Assembly (NCBI RefSeq): GCF_015453285.1
Contig: NZ_JADLZT010000003.1
Span: forward strand, 124,001-188,000
Reading direction: 5' to 3'
Length of the DNA stretch: 64,000 bases
Source of the DNA: Lysobacter niastensis
GTDB taxonomy: Bacteria; Pseudomonadota; Gammaproteobacteria; Xanthomonadales; Xanthomonadaceae
A program made the position numbers and the translations under genes. The notes under the pieces are model-generated. The model made no database searches. It saw only the letters and a list, made by a program, of their open reading frames with translations, and was not told the DNA's origin. Below, one piece after another: positions 16,405 to 26,536 of this stretch (the first letter of the stretch is position 1; every line of letters starts with the position of its first letter).

Positions 16405-18483
16405 ATGCCTTCGTTATTCGACGCGATGCCCCACGCATCGCGCCTGGCCGTGGCTGCGTCCACGGCCCTGGCCGCGTTCGGCCCCACGACCGCCTTCGCC
16501 GATGCTTCCTTCGATTCCGCGACCACGCTTGACGCTGTGGAGGTACGCAGTCAACGCCCGCCCCTGGCCACGGTCGAAAGCCTGCGCCAGGCACAACAGC
16601 GCCTCGATGAACGCGCCGGTGCGACCGGCCTCGTCGACGGCGAGTCCTATCGCGACGGCCGTGCCAGCACGCTGACCGATGCGCTTGGCCATGCCACCGG
16701 CGTGTTCGTGCAATCGCGATTCGGTGCCGAGGAGGCGCGCCTGTCGATCCGCGGCTCGGGATTGCAACGCACCTTCCACGGCCGCGGCATCGTGCTGCTG
16801 CAGGACGGCAGTCCGCTCAACCTCGCCGATGGCGCCTTCGATTTCCAGGCCGTAGAGCCGTTGGCGGCGCGCCAGATCGAGGTCTACCGCGGCGCCAATG
16901 CACTCGAGTACGGCGCATCGACTCTCGGCGGTGCGCTCAACTTCATTTCGCCCACCGGCTACGATGCCGCGCCGCTGGGTTTACGCGTGGAGTCGGGCAG
17001 TTTCGGTTACCTGCGCAGCCAGGCGACGCTCGCCGGGTTTTCCGATCGTGCCGACGGCTACCTGAGCCTCACCGGCCTCCGCCAGGACGGCTACCGCGAC
17101 CACTCGCAGCAGGAGAACTACCGGTTGTTCGGCAACGCCGGCTGGCGCTTCAGCGATGCGCTCGATGCGCGCGTCTACCTGACGCATGTCGATACCCGTT
17201 CTGAATTGCCGGGCAACCTCACCCTCGCCCAGTCACGCGACAACCCGCGCGCAGCGGCGCCGGCAAGCGTCGCACTCGACCAGCGCCGAGATTTCCGGCT
17301 CGACCGCATCGCCGGCAAACTCGGCTGGTCGCCGGGAGACGGCCGCACGCTGACGCTCTCGGCCTTCTACTCCGGCAAGTCGCTGCACCACCCGATCTAC
17401 CAGGTGCTCGAACAGGAGTCGCACGACGCCGGCCTCGACCTGCGCTGGCGCAACGAAGGCGAACTGGGCGGACGCAGGAATGTCCTCGTTGCCGGTATGG
17501 CCTATACGCAGGGGGACATCGACGATGACCGCTTCATCAACGCCGCCGGCCATGCCGGTGCACGCACCAATCGCTTCGACCAGCACGCCACCAATGCCAG
17601 TGCCTACGTCGAGAACCAGACGTGGCTCGATGCGCGCTGGGTACTGTCGCTGGGCGCGCAGGGCCTGTCCTCCACGCGTCGCTCGCGCGACGGCTTCATC
17701 ACCGCGGGCAGGGATGAAAGCTACGACGTGGACTACGCCGGGTTCAGCCCGAAGGTGGGGGTGCGTTACCTGATCGACGCGCATGGCGAATGGTTCGCCA
17801 ACCTCAGCCGCAGCCTGGAACCGCCGAGCTTCGGCGAGCTCTCCGGCGGTCCCAATGTCACGCAGGTGGACAAGCAGCACGCGGATTCGGGCGAGGTCGG
17901 CTTCCGTGTGCGACGCGACGCGCTGACCATAGACGCCGCACTCTATCGAGCCCGGCTGCGCGGTGAACTGTTGTCGCTGAGCGACGCGCAGGGCAACCCG
18001 CTCGGCACCGTCAACGCAGGCCGAACGCTGCACCAGGGCCTCGAACTCGGCGCGGATTGGCATCTGGGACAGGCATGGACGCTGTCGGGCAACTACCTGT
18101 GGAACGACTTCCGTTTCGATCGCGATCCCGTGTACGGCGACAACGCACTGGCGGGCGTGCCGCCGCAGCAGATGCGGATGACGGTGCGCTGGTCACCCGG
18201 CGACGGGCTGTACATCGCGCCGAACGTCGAATGGGTACCGCAGGACTACTACGTCGATCACGCCAACAGTTTCCGTGCACCGGGTTACGCGGTCACCGGC
18301 CTGCGCATAGGCGGACACGTGGGCGCGCAGTGGTCGTGGTTCGTCGATGCGCGCAATCTCGGCGACCGCCGCTGGATCGCAAGCACCAATGTCGTTGCCG
18401 ACGCGCATGGAATGGACCAGGCCAACTTCCTGCCCGGCGACGGACGTGCGTTCTATGCGGGCATCGAATGGCGCATGCCCTGA
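16405..18483 (+). CDS. TonB-dependent outer-membrane receptor
   Basis: A 692-residue TonB-dependent receptor with a signal peptide (cleavage near AFADA), a TonB box at 41-51 (TLDAVEVRSQR), a plug domain (about 70-200, with LSIRGSGLQRTFHGRGI and GGALNFISPTG) and a 22-strand barrel ending in Pro after aromatic strands. It has no STN domain, so it should not signal to a sigma factor. The ligand is unknown: the FecA/copper-receptor style and the upstream DUF2946 gene suggest a metal or metal chelate, but siderophore uptake is equally possible. A terminator lies directly after the stop. Confidence 0.9.
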   Translation: MPSLFDAMPHASRLAVAASTALAAFGPTTAFADASFDSATTLDAVEVRSQRPPLATVESLRQAQQRLDERAGATGLVDGESYRDGRASTLTDALGHATGVFVQSRFGAEEARLSIRGSGLQRTFHGRGIVLLQDGSPLNLADGAFDFQAVEPLAARQIEVYRGANALEYGASTLGGALNFISPTGYDAAPLGLRVESGSFGYLRSQATLAGFSDRADGYLSLTGLRQDGYRDHSQQENYRLFGNAGWRFSDALDARVYLTHVDTRSELPGNLTLAQSRDNPRAAAPASVALDQRRDFRLDRIAGKLGWSPGDGRTLTLSAFYSGKSLHHPIYQVLEQESHDAGLDLRWRNEGELGGRRNVLVAGMAYTQGDIDDDRFINAAGHAGARTNRFDQHATNASAYVENQTWLDARWVLSLGAQGLSSTRRSRDGFITAGRDESYDVDYAGFSPKVGVRYLIDAHGEWFANLSRSLEPPSFGELSGGPNVTQVDKQHADSGEVGFRVRRDALTIDAALYRARLRGELLSLSDAQGNPLGTVNAGRTLHQGLELGADWHLGQAWTLSGNYLWNDFRFDRDPVYGDNALAGVPPQQMRMTVRWSPGDGLYIAPNVEWVPQDYYVDHANSFRAPGYAVTGLRIGGHVGAQWSWFVDARNLGDRRWIASTNVVADAHGMDQANFLPGDGRAFYAGIEWRMP

Positions 18484-18495
18484 TACACGCGTTGC

Positions 18496-18526
18496 AGAAA
18501 AAGCCGGCTCGCGCCGGCTTTTTCGT
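18496..18526. terminator. Bidirectional terminator between converging genes
   Basis: AGCCGGC pairs with GCCGGCT, with an A-run before and a T-run after. It serves the TonB-dependent receptor on the plus strand and the M48 peptidase on the minus strand. Confidence 0.92.
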
Positions 18527-18531
18527 TCACC

Positions 18532-19464
18532 TCACTTCAACGGCGGCTGTCCCTGGCAGTACTTGGCGTAGTACTGCTCGGCCTGAGGCATCAGCGACTG
18601 CAGGTGTGCGATGCGATTCGCAGGATCGGGGTGCGTGGAGGCGAACTCCGGCGGCCGCTCGCCGCCTTCGAGCTGCGACATGCGCTCCCACAGCGGGATC
18701 GCTTCGTGCGGGTTGTAGCAGGCGGCTGCCGCCAGCATCAGCCCGACCTGGTCGGCCTGGCTCTCGTGATTGCGCCCATAAGGCAGGATCAGTCCGTACT
18801 GCGCGCCGGCGCCGAGCGCGGCCATCACCGCCTGCTGCTGCCCCGGATCCATGCCGCCCAGCGCGACGCCGGCCGCCATCTGCCCCATCTGCACCAGCTT
18901 CTGCTGCGCCATGCGCTGCGAGCCGTGGCGCAGGAGCGCGTGCGCGATTTCGTGGCCCATCACCACCGCCATCGCGTCCTGGTTTTTCGCGATCGGCAAG
19001 AGCCCGGTATAGACCGCCATCTTGCCGCCCGGCAGGCAGAACGCGTTGGCCTGGTCAGACTGGATCACCGCCACGTCCCACTGGAAGTTCTGATGGTCGG
19101 TCGGCGCCTGCTGGTTATATTGCGCAGCGAGGTCAGCGGTCACCTGCGGCACACGCGCGACCAGGCGCTGCGCGATCTCGCGGATCTGCTTGCTCACCTG
19201 CGCATCGGGCGGCATCAGCGCGCCCTGCGCGTTGGCGTCGCCGATCACTTGCTGGAAGGCCTGCGCACCGAGCTGCACTTCTTCTTCCGCGGTCGCTCCG
19301 TAATGCGCCTTCTCGCCGGTGTACGGATCGACCTTGGCACTGCCGAACCACTGCCAGGCCGCGTAGCCGGCAAACAGGATCAGGATCCACCAGCGGATGC
19401 CGCCGAAGCCGCGTCGTGGGCGGCCTTGCCCGCCGTAGCTGCTGCCCATCGGATCGACTCTCAT
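18532..19464 (-). CDS. M48 family metallopeptidase, LoiP/Oma1-like
   Basis: A 310-residue peptidase with one N-terminal membrane anchor (about 22-42, IRWWILILFAGYAAWQWF) and a periplasmic M48C domain. The zinc motif is MGHEIAHALLRHG, with the third ligand in NHESQADQVGL and the late family motif STHPDPANRI. Relatives (LoiP, YcaL, BepA-like) take part in outer-membrane protein quality control or stress. It lacks the TPR domain of BepA. ATG at 19464 follows AAGGAG at good spacing, which decides the start over the longer open frame. The SUMF1-like gene upstream on the same strand may be cotranscribed (45-base gap). Confidence 0.9.
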   Translation of the reverse strand: MRVDPMGSSYGGQGRPRRGFGGIRWWILILFAGYAAWQWFGSAKVDPYTGEKAHYGATAEEEVQLGAQAFQQVIGDANAQGALMPPDAQVSKQIREIAQRLVARVPQVTADLAAQYNQQAPTDHQNFQWDVAVIQSDQANAFCLPGGKMAVYTGLLPIAKNQDAMAVVMGHEIAHALLRHGSQRMAQQKLVQMGQMAAGVALGGMDPGQQQAVMAALGAGAQYGLILPYGRNHESQADQVGLMLAAAACYNPHEAIPLWERMSQLEGGERPPEFASTHPDPANRIAHLQSLMPQAEQYYAKYCQGQPPLK

Positions 19465-19509
19465 CTGCACACTCCTTCGGTCAGATTCCAACCCGTCGCA
19501 ACCGGGTTG

Positions 19510-21351
19510 TCAGATCTCGCGCGCCACCCGGAATCCGGTGCGCGCACTGGTGGCGTTTGCCTCGCCGCTCGTGCGCCAGGACGAGCGCATCTCGTTGGGC
19601 GAACTGGCCCAGGAACCGCCACGCACCACGCGCGAGCGGCAGCCGGGATTCAACCAGGCCTCGCCGTCTCTCGGTGCACGGCGGTAGGTATCGTGCCAGC
19701 AGTCGGCCACCCACTCGCTGACATTGCCCGCCATGTCGTGAAGACCGAATGCATTGGCATCGTAGCGCCCGACCGTCGCGGGACCCCATGCGCCGTCGCC
19801 GTAGCGGGCGAAGGCATTACGCCAATGACGCCCGCTTGGCGAAGCATCGAGTGACCCGGTGAAATTGCCGCTGTTGGGGGGCGGTGCTCCTGCGCCCCAC
19901 GGATACAGGCCGCCTCCTCCGGCACGCAGCGCGTATTCGAATTCAGCTTCGCTGAGCAGGCGGTAGCGCTGGCCGGTCTGCTCCGACAGCCATTGCGCGT
20001 AGGCCGTCGCGTCTTTCGCGCTGACATGGACGACCGGCATCGAATCCGCCGCGGGATGGCCGGCATAGTCGTCCTGCCAATCGACGTTGCCACTGCGCAC
20101 GAAGTTGCCGCTGCGTTCGTCGTACGCGGTCGAATAGCCGCGCCGGGTCGCTCGCGGACGATGCTTGCTGGCCTGCACGAAGCGGCGGAACTCGCCGACG
20201 GTGATCTCGTACCGGGATACCGCGAGGCCACGCTCGAACCGGATGTTGCGCGCCGGGCGCTCGGTCTCTCCGCCGGGCTCGCCTTCGGCCGCCCCCATGC
20301 GGAACGCACCGTGCGGGATCACCACCATCTGCGGCCCGCGCCCGCCGTTGCGGATGCCGTCGGTCAACACCTGTCCCGGACGGAACAAACCGTAATGCGT
20401 GGCGAGGTCGATGCGCTGTCGCAATTCCGCGGAGGCAGGATCGGCGGCAGGTGCGATGCGCAACATCGTCGCCAGGTAGCCGCGCGCATCATCGATGCCA
20501 CCCTCGCGCGTCAATGCCGCGATACCGAGGTCGCGCAGGCGCCCGACGCGCACCACGCGCTGCATCGCGATGCGTGCGCGCGCATCGTCCACCGAGGGGA
20601 AACCCGGCCGCACCTTGGCGGCCTGGTCGAGCCAGCGCGCCGCGGTCTCGTAGTCGTCGGCCGAGGCCGACAGCTCGGCGCGACGGATCAGCGTGCTCTC
20701 CGACGCGGCGAGTCCCTGCATCGCGCGCACGTCGCCGGGACGCAGGCGCAGCGCTTCGCGGAAATGACCGATCGCGCCCGGGCCGTCCTCGCCCAGGCGA
20801 TCGGCATTGAGCGCGTTCTCGCCGAGGCGGTTGGCTTCCTGCGCTTCGTCGGCGCGGTCCAGCCGTTCGAGGTAAGCCGTCACGCGGTCGTCGTCGGCCG
20901 CCACGACACGCGCGACCGCCGCCACTTCGTGCGCACGGCGCAGAGACAGAGGATCGTCGTCGATCCGCTGGAGCGCCTCGTCGCCCTGCTTCACCAGCGC
21001 CGTCACGGCACGCTGCAGTCCCTGGCCTGTCGCGGCGTCGTCCGACTTGTGCGCTCGCAGGGCCAGGTACAGCGGGATCGCGCCGCTGGCGTCGTCGAAC
21101 AGGTTTCCCGCCTGCAATGCGGCCGACGCCTGGCGCCGCAGCTTGGCGGCGTTGGCGTCGGTGACCTCGACGGCCGGTGCGCGCCACGGCGGGACCGGCG
21201 ATACCGCCTGGTCGGCGCTGATCGTGACGATCGGCGCGCGCGCCGGACCGGCATCGCTGCGAGCGTCCTGTCCGCCCTGATCGCGCGAGCAACCGGCAAG
21301 CACCCCCGCCAGCAACACTCCCGCCCATCCGGCTACGACATGTGCGCGCAA
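19510..21351 (-). CDS. SUMF1/FGE-like lipoprotein with N-terminal helical repeats
   Basis: A 613-residue lipoprotein (lipobox LAGC, Cys21). Residues 60-330 form alpha-helical TPR-like repeats (AIGHFREALRLRPGDVRAMQGL, AARWLDQAAKVRPGF). Residues 335-613 are a formylglycine-generating-enzyme-like fold: MVVIPHGAFRMGA, VSRYEITVGEFRRF, RLLSEAEFEYALRAG, GLHDMAGNVSEWV and RVVRGGSWAS. The two catalytic cysteines of true FGE, expected after RGGS, are missing (the stretch is ASSPNEMRSSWR), so formylglycine formation is unlikely; a ligand-binding or regulatory role fits better. The start is TTG at 21351, fixed by AGGAGG four bases upstream; no ATG is usable. Confidence 0.87.
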   Translation of the reverse strand: MRAHVVAGWAGVLLAGVLAGCSRDQGGQDARSDAGPARAPIVTISADQAVSPVPPWRAPAVEVTDANAAKLRRQASAALQAGNLFDDASGAIPLYLALRAHKSDDAATGQGLQRAVTALVKQGDEALQRIDDDPLSLRRAHEVAAVARVVAADDDRVTAYLERLDRADEAQEANRLGENALNADRLGEDGPGAIGHFREALRLRPGDVRAMQGLAASESTLIRRAELSASADDYETAARWLDQAAKVRPGFPSVDDARARIAMQRVVRVGRLRDLGIAALTREGGIDDARGYLATMLRIAPAADPASAELRQRIDLATHYGLFRPGQVLTDGIRNGGRGPQMVVIPHGAFRMGAAEGEPGGETERPARNIRFERGLAVSRYEITVGEFRRFVQASKHRPRATRRGYSTAYDERSGNFVRSGNVDWQDDYAGHPAADSMPVVHVSAKDATAYAQWLSEQTGQRYRLLSEAEFEYALRAGGGGLYPWGAGAPPPNSGNFTGSLDASPSGRHWRNAFARYGDGAWGPATVGRYDANAFGLHDMAGNVSEWVADCWHDTYRRAPRDGEAWLNPGCRSRVVRGGSWASSPNEMRSSWRTSGEANATSARTGFRVAREI

Positions 21352-21486
21352 TCGCCCTCCTGACCTCGATCGGGGCCTCGCCGGGATCCGTCAGACCCGG
21401 TTCGGCAAAAAAGAGTCGAACCGCCCGAACCGGGCCCGCCGAAAGTAGGCTATTGTCGCCCGCCCCGGCAACCTCGCCCGCCCAAC

Positions 21487-22602
21487 GTGTCCCTCTGGAT
21501 CAATACCCCCGCCGCGCTGCAGGCGCACCTCGAACGCCGTCCCGCCCGCATCGGGCTGGATACCGAGTTCGTGCGCGAGCGCACCTTCTGGCCGCAACTG
21601 GCCCTGGTGCAGATCGCCATCGAGAACGGCCATGACGGCGGCGACGGCCCTAGCGAGACGATCCTGCTGATCGACCCGCTGGTGCCCGGCATGGCGCAGG
21701 CGCTGGTGCCGGTGCTGACCGACCCGGCGGTGCTGAAGATCATGCACAGCCCGAGCGAGGACCTGGTCGCGTTCCGGCACACCTGCGGCGTGGTGCCCAA
21801 GCCGTTGTTCGACACGCAGCAGGCGGCGGCGCTGGCCGGCGTCGGCGCCGGACTGGGCTACCAGAAACTGCTCGAGCAGCTGACCGGCGTCGCCCTGGCC
21901 AAGGGCGAGACGCGATCCGACTGGCTGCGTCGCCCGCTCTCACCGTCGCAGCTGGAGTACGCCGCCGACGACGTGCGCCATCTGTTCGAACTGAACGACA
22001 TCCTCGATGGCATGCTCGACAAGCTCGGCCGGCGCGAATGGCTGGCCGAGGATGCCGCCCGCACGATCGTCAACGCCGAGAACGAGGCACCCGAGCGCTG
22101 GCCTCACCTGTCGATGCGCAGTGCATCGTTCCTCGATCGCGATTCGCAGCGTCGACTGTTGCGCCTGCTGCGCTGGCGCGACGTCTATGCCCGCGAGACC
22201 GACCGTCCGCGCAACTGGGTGCTCGACAACGAACTCGCCGTCGCCATCGCGCGGCGTGCTCCCACCGACCGGCAGGAACTGCAGGACCAGCTCGACGCCC
22301 ATCCCAAGGCACCGCGCAAGCTCGGCGACACGATCTGGCGCGTGCTCGACACTCCCTTGCAGGACGAGGACGAGGCCCCTGACGCCACCCTCGGCGAAAC
22401 CCGCGACAAGCAGCAGCTGCGCCGCCTGCAGGATGCTGTCGCCGCGCGCAGCGCCGCACTCGGCCTGCCCGACGGCGTGCTCGCCTCGCGCCGCTGGCTG
22501 GAAGCCTTGATGGACCAGGGCACCTGGCCCGACGCCCTCGCCGGCTGGCGCCGCGCCGCACTCGAAGCTGACCTGGCGCCGCTGCTGGGCACGCAGGAGT
22601 AA
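21487..22602 (+). CDS. rnd: Ribonuclease D
   Basis: A 371-residue 3'-to-5' exoribonuclease of the DEDD family that trims tRNA precursors. Exo I is IGLDTEFVRERTF, Exo II is HSPSEDLVAFRH, and Exo III is YAADDVRHL. An HRDC domain follows (about 205-290, with RDVYARETDRPRNWVLDNE) and a second helical domain lies at the end. The start is GTG at 21487. The 135-base gap to the divergent SUMF1-like gene should hold both promoters. Length and domain order are standard. Confidence 0.95.
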   Translation: MSLWINTPAALQAHLERRPARIGLDTEFVRERTFWPQLALVQIAIENGHDGGDGPSETILLIDPLVPGMAQALVPVLTDPAVLKIMHSPSEDLVAFRHTCGVVPKPLFDTQQAAALAGVGAGLGYQKLLEQLTGVALAKGETRSDWLRRPLSPSQLEYAADDVRHLFELNDILDGMLDKLGRREWLAEDAARTIVNAENEAPERWPHLSMRSASFLDRDSQRRLLRLLRWRDVYARETDRPRNWVLDNELAVAIARRAPTDRQELQDQLDAHPKAPRKLGDTIWRVLDTPLQDEDEAPDATLGETRDKQQLRRLQDAVAARSAALGLPDGVLASRRWLEALMDQGTWPDALAGWRRAALEADLAPLLGTQE

Positions 22603-22686
22603 TCACTCGCGTAGGCCCTGCACGCGATTCCGTCGCAGGGCCTCCGATGACATCATGCGATCAAGACGATCGCGAAGAACAATGCC

Positions 22687-23058
<372 letters not shown>

Positions 23059-23186
23059 GGCATTCCTCCCATGAGCAATGCGCATGTCGCACGCTCGCCT
23101 CCAGTTCCCGGTACCGGGGGATGGGGCATCCGCTGGTAACCTCCGGGACAAGGGGCCGCAACGAGCGGCGGCAAGGGGGCAAGAAG

Positions 23187-24464
23187 ATGGCATCACAGGG
23201 ATTGCGTAGCGTAGCTCTGCACATGGGGGTTTCGCTTTCGTTGCTTGTCGCGTCCGTTAATGCACAGGCAGCCACTACCGAAACCGCCACGACGCCTGAA
23301 TCGGACGCGGCCAGGGTCCTCCGGTACACACGCGCACTGGAGGCGTCGCCTGATCGCGCGGACGCGCCTGAACTTCGCAAATGGCTGATGGAATGGGCAG
23401 TCGAAACGCCCGATTACGTCGTCAACGTCTGTGACGTGCTCGACCTCGCCCATCCGGGCGACGACACCACGCCCCATGCCGGCGAGCTGTTGATGCAGGT
23501 GGTTTACGGAAACGCCGCGTTCCAGGTCGAGCACGGCGCGCAAACCGACGAACTGTCGAAGCAGGTCGCGGCGGTCGAAAGCGCACTGCGCGCTTATGCC
23601 GCGTTCGTCGCCAAGGATGCAAAGGCGAAGGTTCCCCATCTGGATGCGCTGGTCGCGAAGCGGAACGCGGGCACGCTGCGCGAATATCTGACGCCGGTCG
23701 TGGCGAAGGAGTGCGGCAGCCGCCCTGCGACCACCGCGAAGTCAGGTGATCCCATCGACGCGCCGAAAGCCTCCGAGACGGTGTTCCTCGGCGGCTTCCT
23801 CCAGGAATCGCACGTGGTGTATCCCGTCAAGCTCGATGGTTGGGAGATGCAGGGCGAACATCGTTACGACACGCAGGAAGCCGGCGCCTCCGTCCGGTTC
23901 CAGCGCGCTGGCGGCAAGAGTGGCTGGATCGACGTTTTCTTCTACCCGGTCGGCGTGCTGTCCGATGAGGACGTGGCGAAGATGGCCGGCACCGAACGCC
24001 AGACGCTGCTCGATACCTGGAGCAAGTCGATGGCAAGTCCGCAGGACATGACCGCGTTGGCGACTTTTGCTGTGCCGATCGGAGACGCCAGCGGCATCAC
24101 CGCTTACGGCGTCGATTTCGCCTATGCACGCGACGGGAAGGTGCTCAGTTCGGCGATGGTGTTCACGGTCGACCGGATGTACGCCATCAAGTTTCGCTAC
24201 AGCGCCGAGGCGTCGACGTCCACGCGTACCCGCGTGCGTCAGGACCTGGAGCAGTTCGCGAGGCACATGCTGCTGCGGCTCGACATCAGCAACACGGGTG
24301 GCTGCGGGTCGGCACAGGCGCCTCGTTACGAAGGGTGCACGGGTGCGGAGCCGTTTCAGCCGGACGTGAAGGACGGCATGCGCGAACTGCGCTTCGAGTA
24401 CCGCGCCAGCGAGCCGGCACCGATGGATCGTCCGCTGAGGGCCAAGCGTTCGGGGACCGGTTGA
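23187..24464 (+). CDS. Exported protein of unknown function
   Basis: A 425-residue protein with a Sec signal peptide (hydrophobic core at 13-24, cleavage near NAQAA). The N-terminal half (30-190) is helical and Ala/Asp-rich. The C-terminal half (190-375) looks like a compact alpha/beta domain: GFLQESHVVYPVKLDGWEM, RFQRAGGKSGWIDVFFYPVG, GITAYGVDFAYARDGKVLSS, then MYAIKFRYSA. I do not recognise a family. Cysteines occur as CDV (near 76), ECG and a late CGS...CTG pair. It has its own ribosome-binding region (AAGGGGGCAAGAAG) and ends facing the S8 protease across a hairpin. Confidence 0.7.
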   Translation: MASQGLRSVALHMGVSLSLLVASVNAQAATTETATTPESDAARVLRYTRALEASPDRADAPELRKWLMEWAVETPDYVVNVCDVLDLAHPGDDTTPHAGELLMQVVYGNAAFQVEHGAQTDELSKQVAAVESALRAYAAFVAKDAKAKVPHLDALVAKRNAGTLREYLTPVVAKECGSRPATTAKSGDPIDAPKASETVFLGGFLQESHVVYPVKLDGWEMQGEHRYDTQEAGASVRFQRAGGKSGWIDVFFYPVGVLSDEDVAKMAGTERQTLLDTWSKSMASPQDMTALATFAVPIGDASGITAYGVDFAYARDGKVLSSAMVFTVDRMYAIKFRYSAEASTSTRTRVRQDLEQFARHMLLRLDISNTGGCGSAQAPRYEGCTGAEPFQPDVKDGMRELRFEYRASEPAPMDRPLRAKRSGTG

Positions 24465-24536
24465 CCGCGGACACAGGCGGCCAATGCGGCGCTTCACGTT
24501 TGCGCCTGCACCCGCTCGTAATCTGCAGGATTAAAG

Positions 24537-24570
24537 CGGGACCAGGCTCCGCAACCGGTGCCTGGTCCCG
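24537..24570 (-). terminator. Stem-loop terminator after the S8 protease
   Basis: CGGGACCAGGC (24537-24547) pairs perfectly with GCCTGGTCCCG (24560-24570). On the minus strand the stem is followed by CTTTAAT, so it best serves the S8 protease transcript, and it may also block the converging plus-strand gene. Confidence 0.7.
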
Positions 24571-24587
24571 TTCGCAGCATCGGCGGA

Positions 24588-26480
24588 TCAGTACGCCGCC
24601 AGCACCGTCACATTAGCCGCCGCAGCCACACCGACCATGCGCAGGTAGTACGTGCCCGGCGCCGGATTGGTCAGCGTCATGGCCTCTGCATTGCCCAGGC
24701 GTGCCGACGACATCAGGTAGCTTGACGTGGTGGGCACAACGTTGCGCGCGACGTACAGCGACACGTCGCCGGTGCCGCCGTAGCTGCGCAGGCTCAGACT
24801 GCGCACGCCGGCCGGCACCGTGAAGCTGTACAGGCTGCTCCCACCTGCAGTGACCGACTGGCCGGGCACCGGCAGGCGGTTGACCAGCGGAACCGTCAGG
24901 TCCTCCTCGCGCACGCCGGCGATGGCGACGGCCACCGCGGCCGGCGCATCGACGATGCCCGAGCCCACCGGCGTCGCCACCGGCGGCACGATCGCGAACG
25001 GCTTCACCTTCGCACGCAGCACCGCCTTGACCAGGTCCGGCGTCAGCGGCGCATGCCCGGCGCCGACCGAGGCGCTCTGCATCAGTGCGACCACGCCGGC
25101 CACGTGCGGCGCCGCCATCGACGTACCGATCTGTCCGCGCAACACGTCACCGCCCGGACTCGCTACCGGCGTGGTGGCACCGCTGTTGCCAAGCGACCAG
25201 ATCCACGCCGTGTCGCCATCGGCGCTGGAGGTGGCATTGCCGCCCGGCGCGGACAACGCAACCCCCGCGCCGTAGTTGGAGAAGTACGAACGGCCGCCGT
25301 CGATGCCGGTGGCACCGACCGTGATCACGCCCGAGCAACCGGCCGGCGAGTAGCCCTTGACATCGACGTTGGCGTTGCCGGCCGCGACCACCACCGATAC
25401 GCCGCGCGACAGCGCGCCATTGATGGCGTCCTGCGTGGCCGGATCCTCGGAGCAGGCGTAACCACCGCCCAGGCTCATGTTCACGACTTCCGCCGGCGTG
25501 GGGTTGGCGGGTACGCCGGCGACGGTGCCACCCGAGGCCCAGGTCAGACCGTCGGCGATGTCGGAAGTCAGGCCGCCGCAATGACCAAGCACGCGCACCG
25601 GCTGCACCTTCGCACCGTACGCGACGCCCGCCACACCGACGGCGTTGTTGGTGACGGCGGCAATCGTGCCGGCCACGTGCGTGCCGTGCCAGGAGCTGCT
25701 GGAGATGTTGCCGCCGCAGAAGTTCTCGTTGCCGGTGAGGTAATCGCCGGGGTCGTGCGCGTCCGCGTCGCGGCCGTCGCCGTCACCGGCGACGTCCGGA
25801 TACACGACACCGTCCTCGGTCTGCCCGTACCAGCTGATGAAGTCGTAACCAGGCACGATGTTGGCGTTGAGGTCGCGATGATCCACGTAACCGGTGTCGA
25901 TGACCGCCACGACGACGCCGTCGCCGGTGGAGCCATCCCACGCCGCCGGCGCGCCGATACCGGCGACCGGATCGGTGAAGTCCCACTGCAGGTCCGCGAA
26001 GCGCGGGTCGTTCGGGATCACGTCCTGCTTGTACTTGAAGTAATCGGGCTGTGCGTACGCCACCGACGGATCGCTGCGAAGTGCGGCGAGCAGTGCCGCG
26101 GTTTCCTTCGCATCGAGCGCGCGCGAACTGCGCATTGCTTCGGCCCCGGTGGCGAGACGGCGTACGCGGCTCATCGCCAGCGGTTTCGCCGCGCTACGCG
26201 TCGTGGCCGCGGCATGCACCAGACCCGCGCGCTTCGCCGCGGCGTTCGCCGACTGCTCGACCGTGGCTGCGCTGGAACGCGCCGCGGCACCGGCCTTGTA
26301 CTTGACGATGAAACGGTTGAAGTGGGTCTGCGCCGGCTTGCGGTCCGGCGTGTAGGTGACGAGGGGACCGGTGGCGCTGCGTGGAGTGCGCTTGACGGCC
26401 TGGCTGACGTCGGCGGCGCCGGCGACGAGAACGGTGCTGCCAAGCGCGCCCATCAGGGCGAACTGTTTGATGAGTTTCAT
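24588..26480 (-). CDS. Secreted S8 family subtilisin-like protease with PPC domain
   Basis: A 630-residue extracellular serine protease. A signal peptide (to about AGA, residue 23) and propeptide (to about 150, with FNRFIVKYKAG of inhibitor I9 type) precede the catalytic domain. The triad is Asp195 in VAVIDTG, His265 in SWHGTHVAG and Ser454 in GTSMAAPHVAG. A pre-peptidase C-terminal (PPC) beta domain covers about 540-630 (YSFTVPAGVRSLSLRSYGG, GTYYLRMVG) and is normally removed or used in secretion. ATG at 26480 begins MKLIKQF. The adhesin gene ends 56 bases upstream on the same strand, so the two are probably cotranscribed. Confidence 0.93.
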   Translation of the reverse strand: MKLIKQFALMGALGSTVLVAGAADVSQAVKRTPRSATGPLVTYTPDRKPAQTHFNRFIVKYKAGAAARSSAATVEQSANAAAKRAGLVHAAATTRSAAKPLAMSRVRRLATGAEAMRSSRALDAKETAALLAALRSDPSVAYAQPDYFKYKQDVIPNDPRFADLQWDFTDPVAGIGAPAAWDGSTGDGVVVAVIDTGYVDHRDLNANIVPGYDFISWYGQTEDGVVYPDVAGDGDGRDADAHDPGDYLTGNENFCGGNISSSSWHGTHVAGTIAAVTNNAVGVAGVAYGAKVQPVRVLGHCGGLTSDIADGLTWASGGTVAGVPANPTPAEVVNMSLGGGYACSEDPATQDAINGALSRGVSVVVAAGNANVDVKGYSPAGCSGVITVGATGIDGGRSYFSNYGAGVALSAPGGNATSSADGDTAWIWSLGNSGATTPVASPGGDVLRGQIGTSMAAPHVAGVVALMQSASVGAGHAPLTPDLVKAVLRAKVKPFAIVPPVATPVGSGIVDAPAAVAVAIAGVREEDLTVPLVNRLPVPGQSVTAGGSSLYSFTVPAGVRSLSLRSYGGTGDVSLYVARNVVPTTSSYLMSSARLGNAEAMTLTNPAPGTYYLRMVGVAAAANVTVLAAY

Positions 26481-26536
26481 GGAGTGTCCTGTTTGAGAGG
26501 GCGCACCGCGCATCGCACGGTGCGCACAACCTGGGG

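Noticed and set aside
19510-21351. Sulfatase-activating formylglycine-generating enzyme
   Set aside because: The two catalytic cysteines are missing and no sulfatase gene is in the window.
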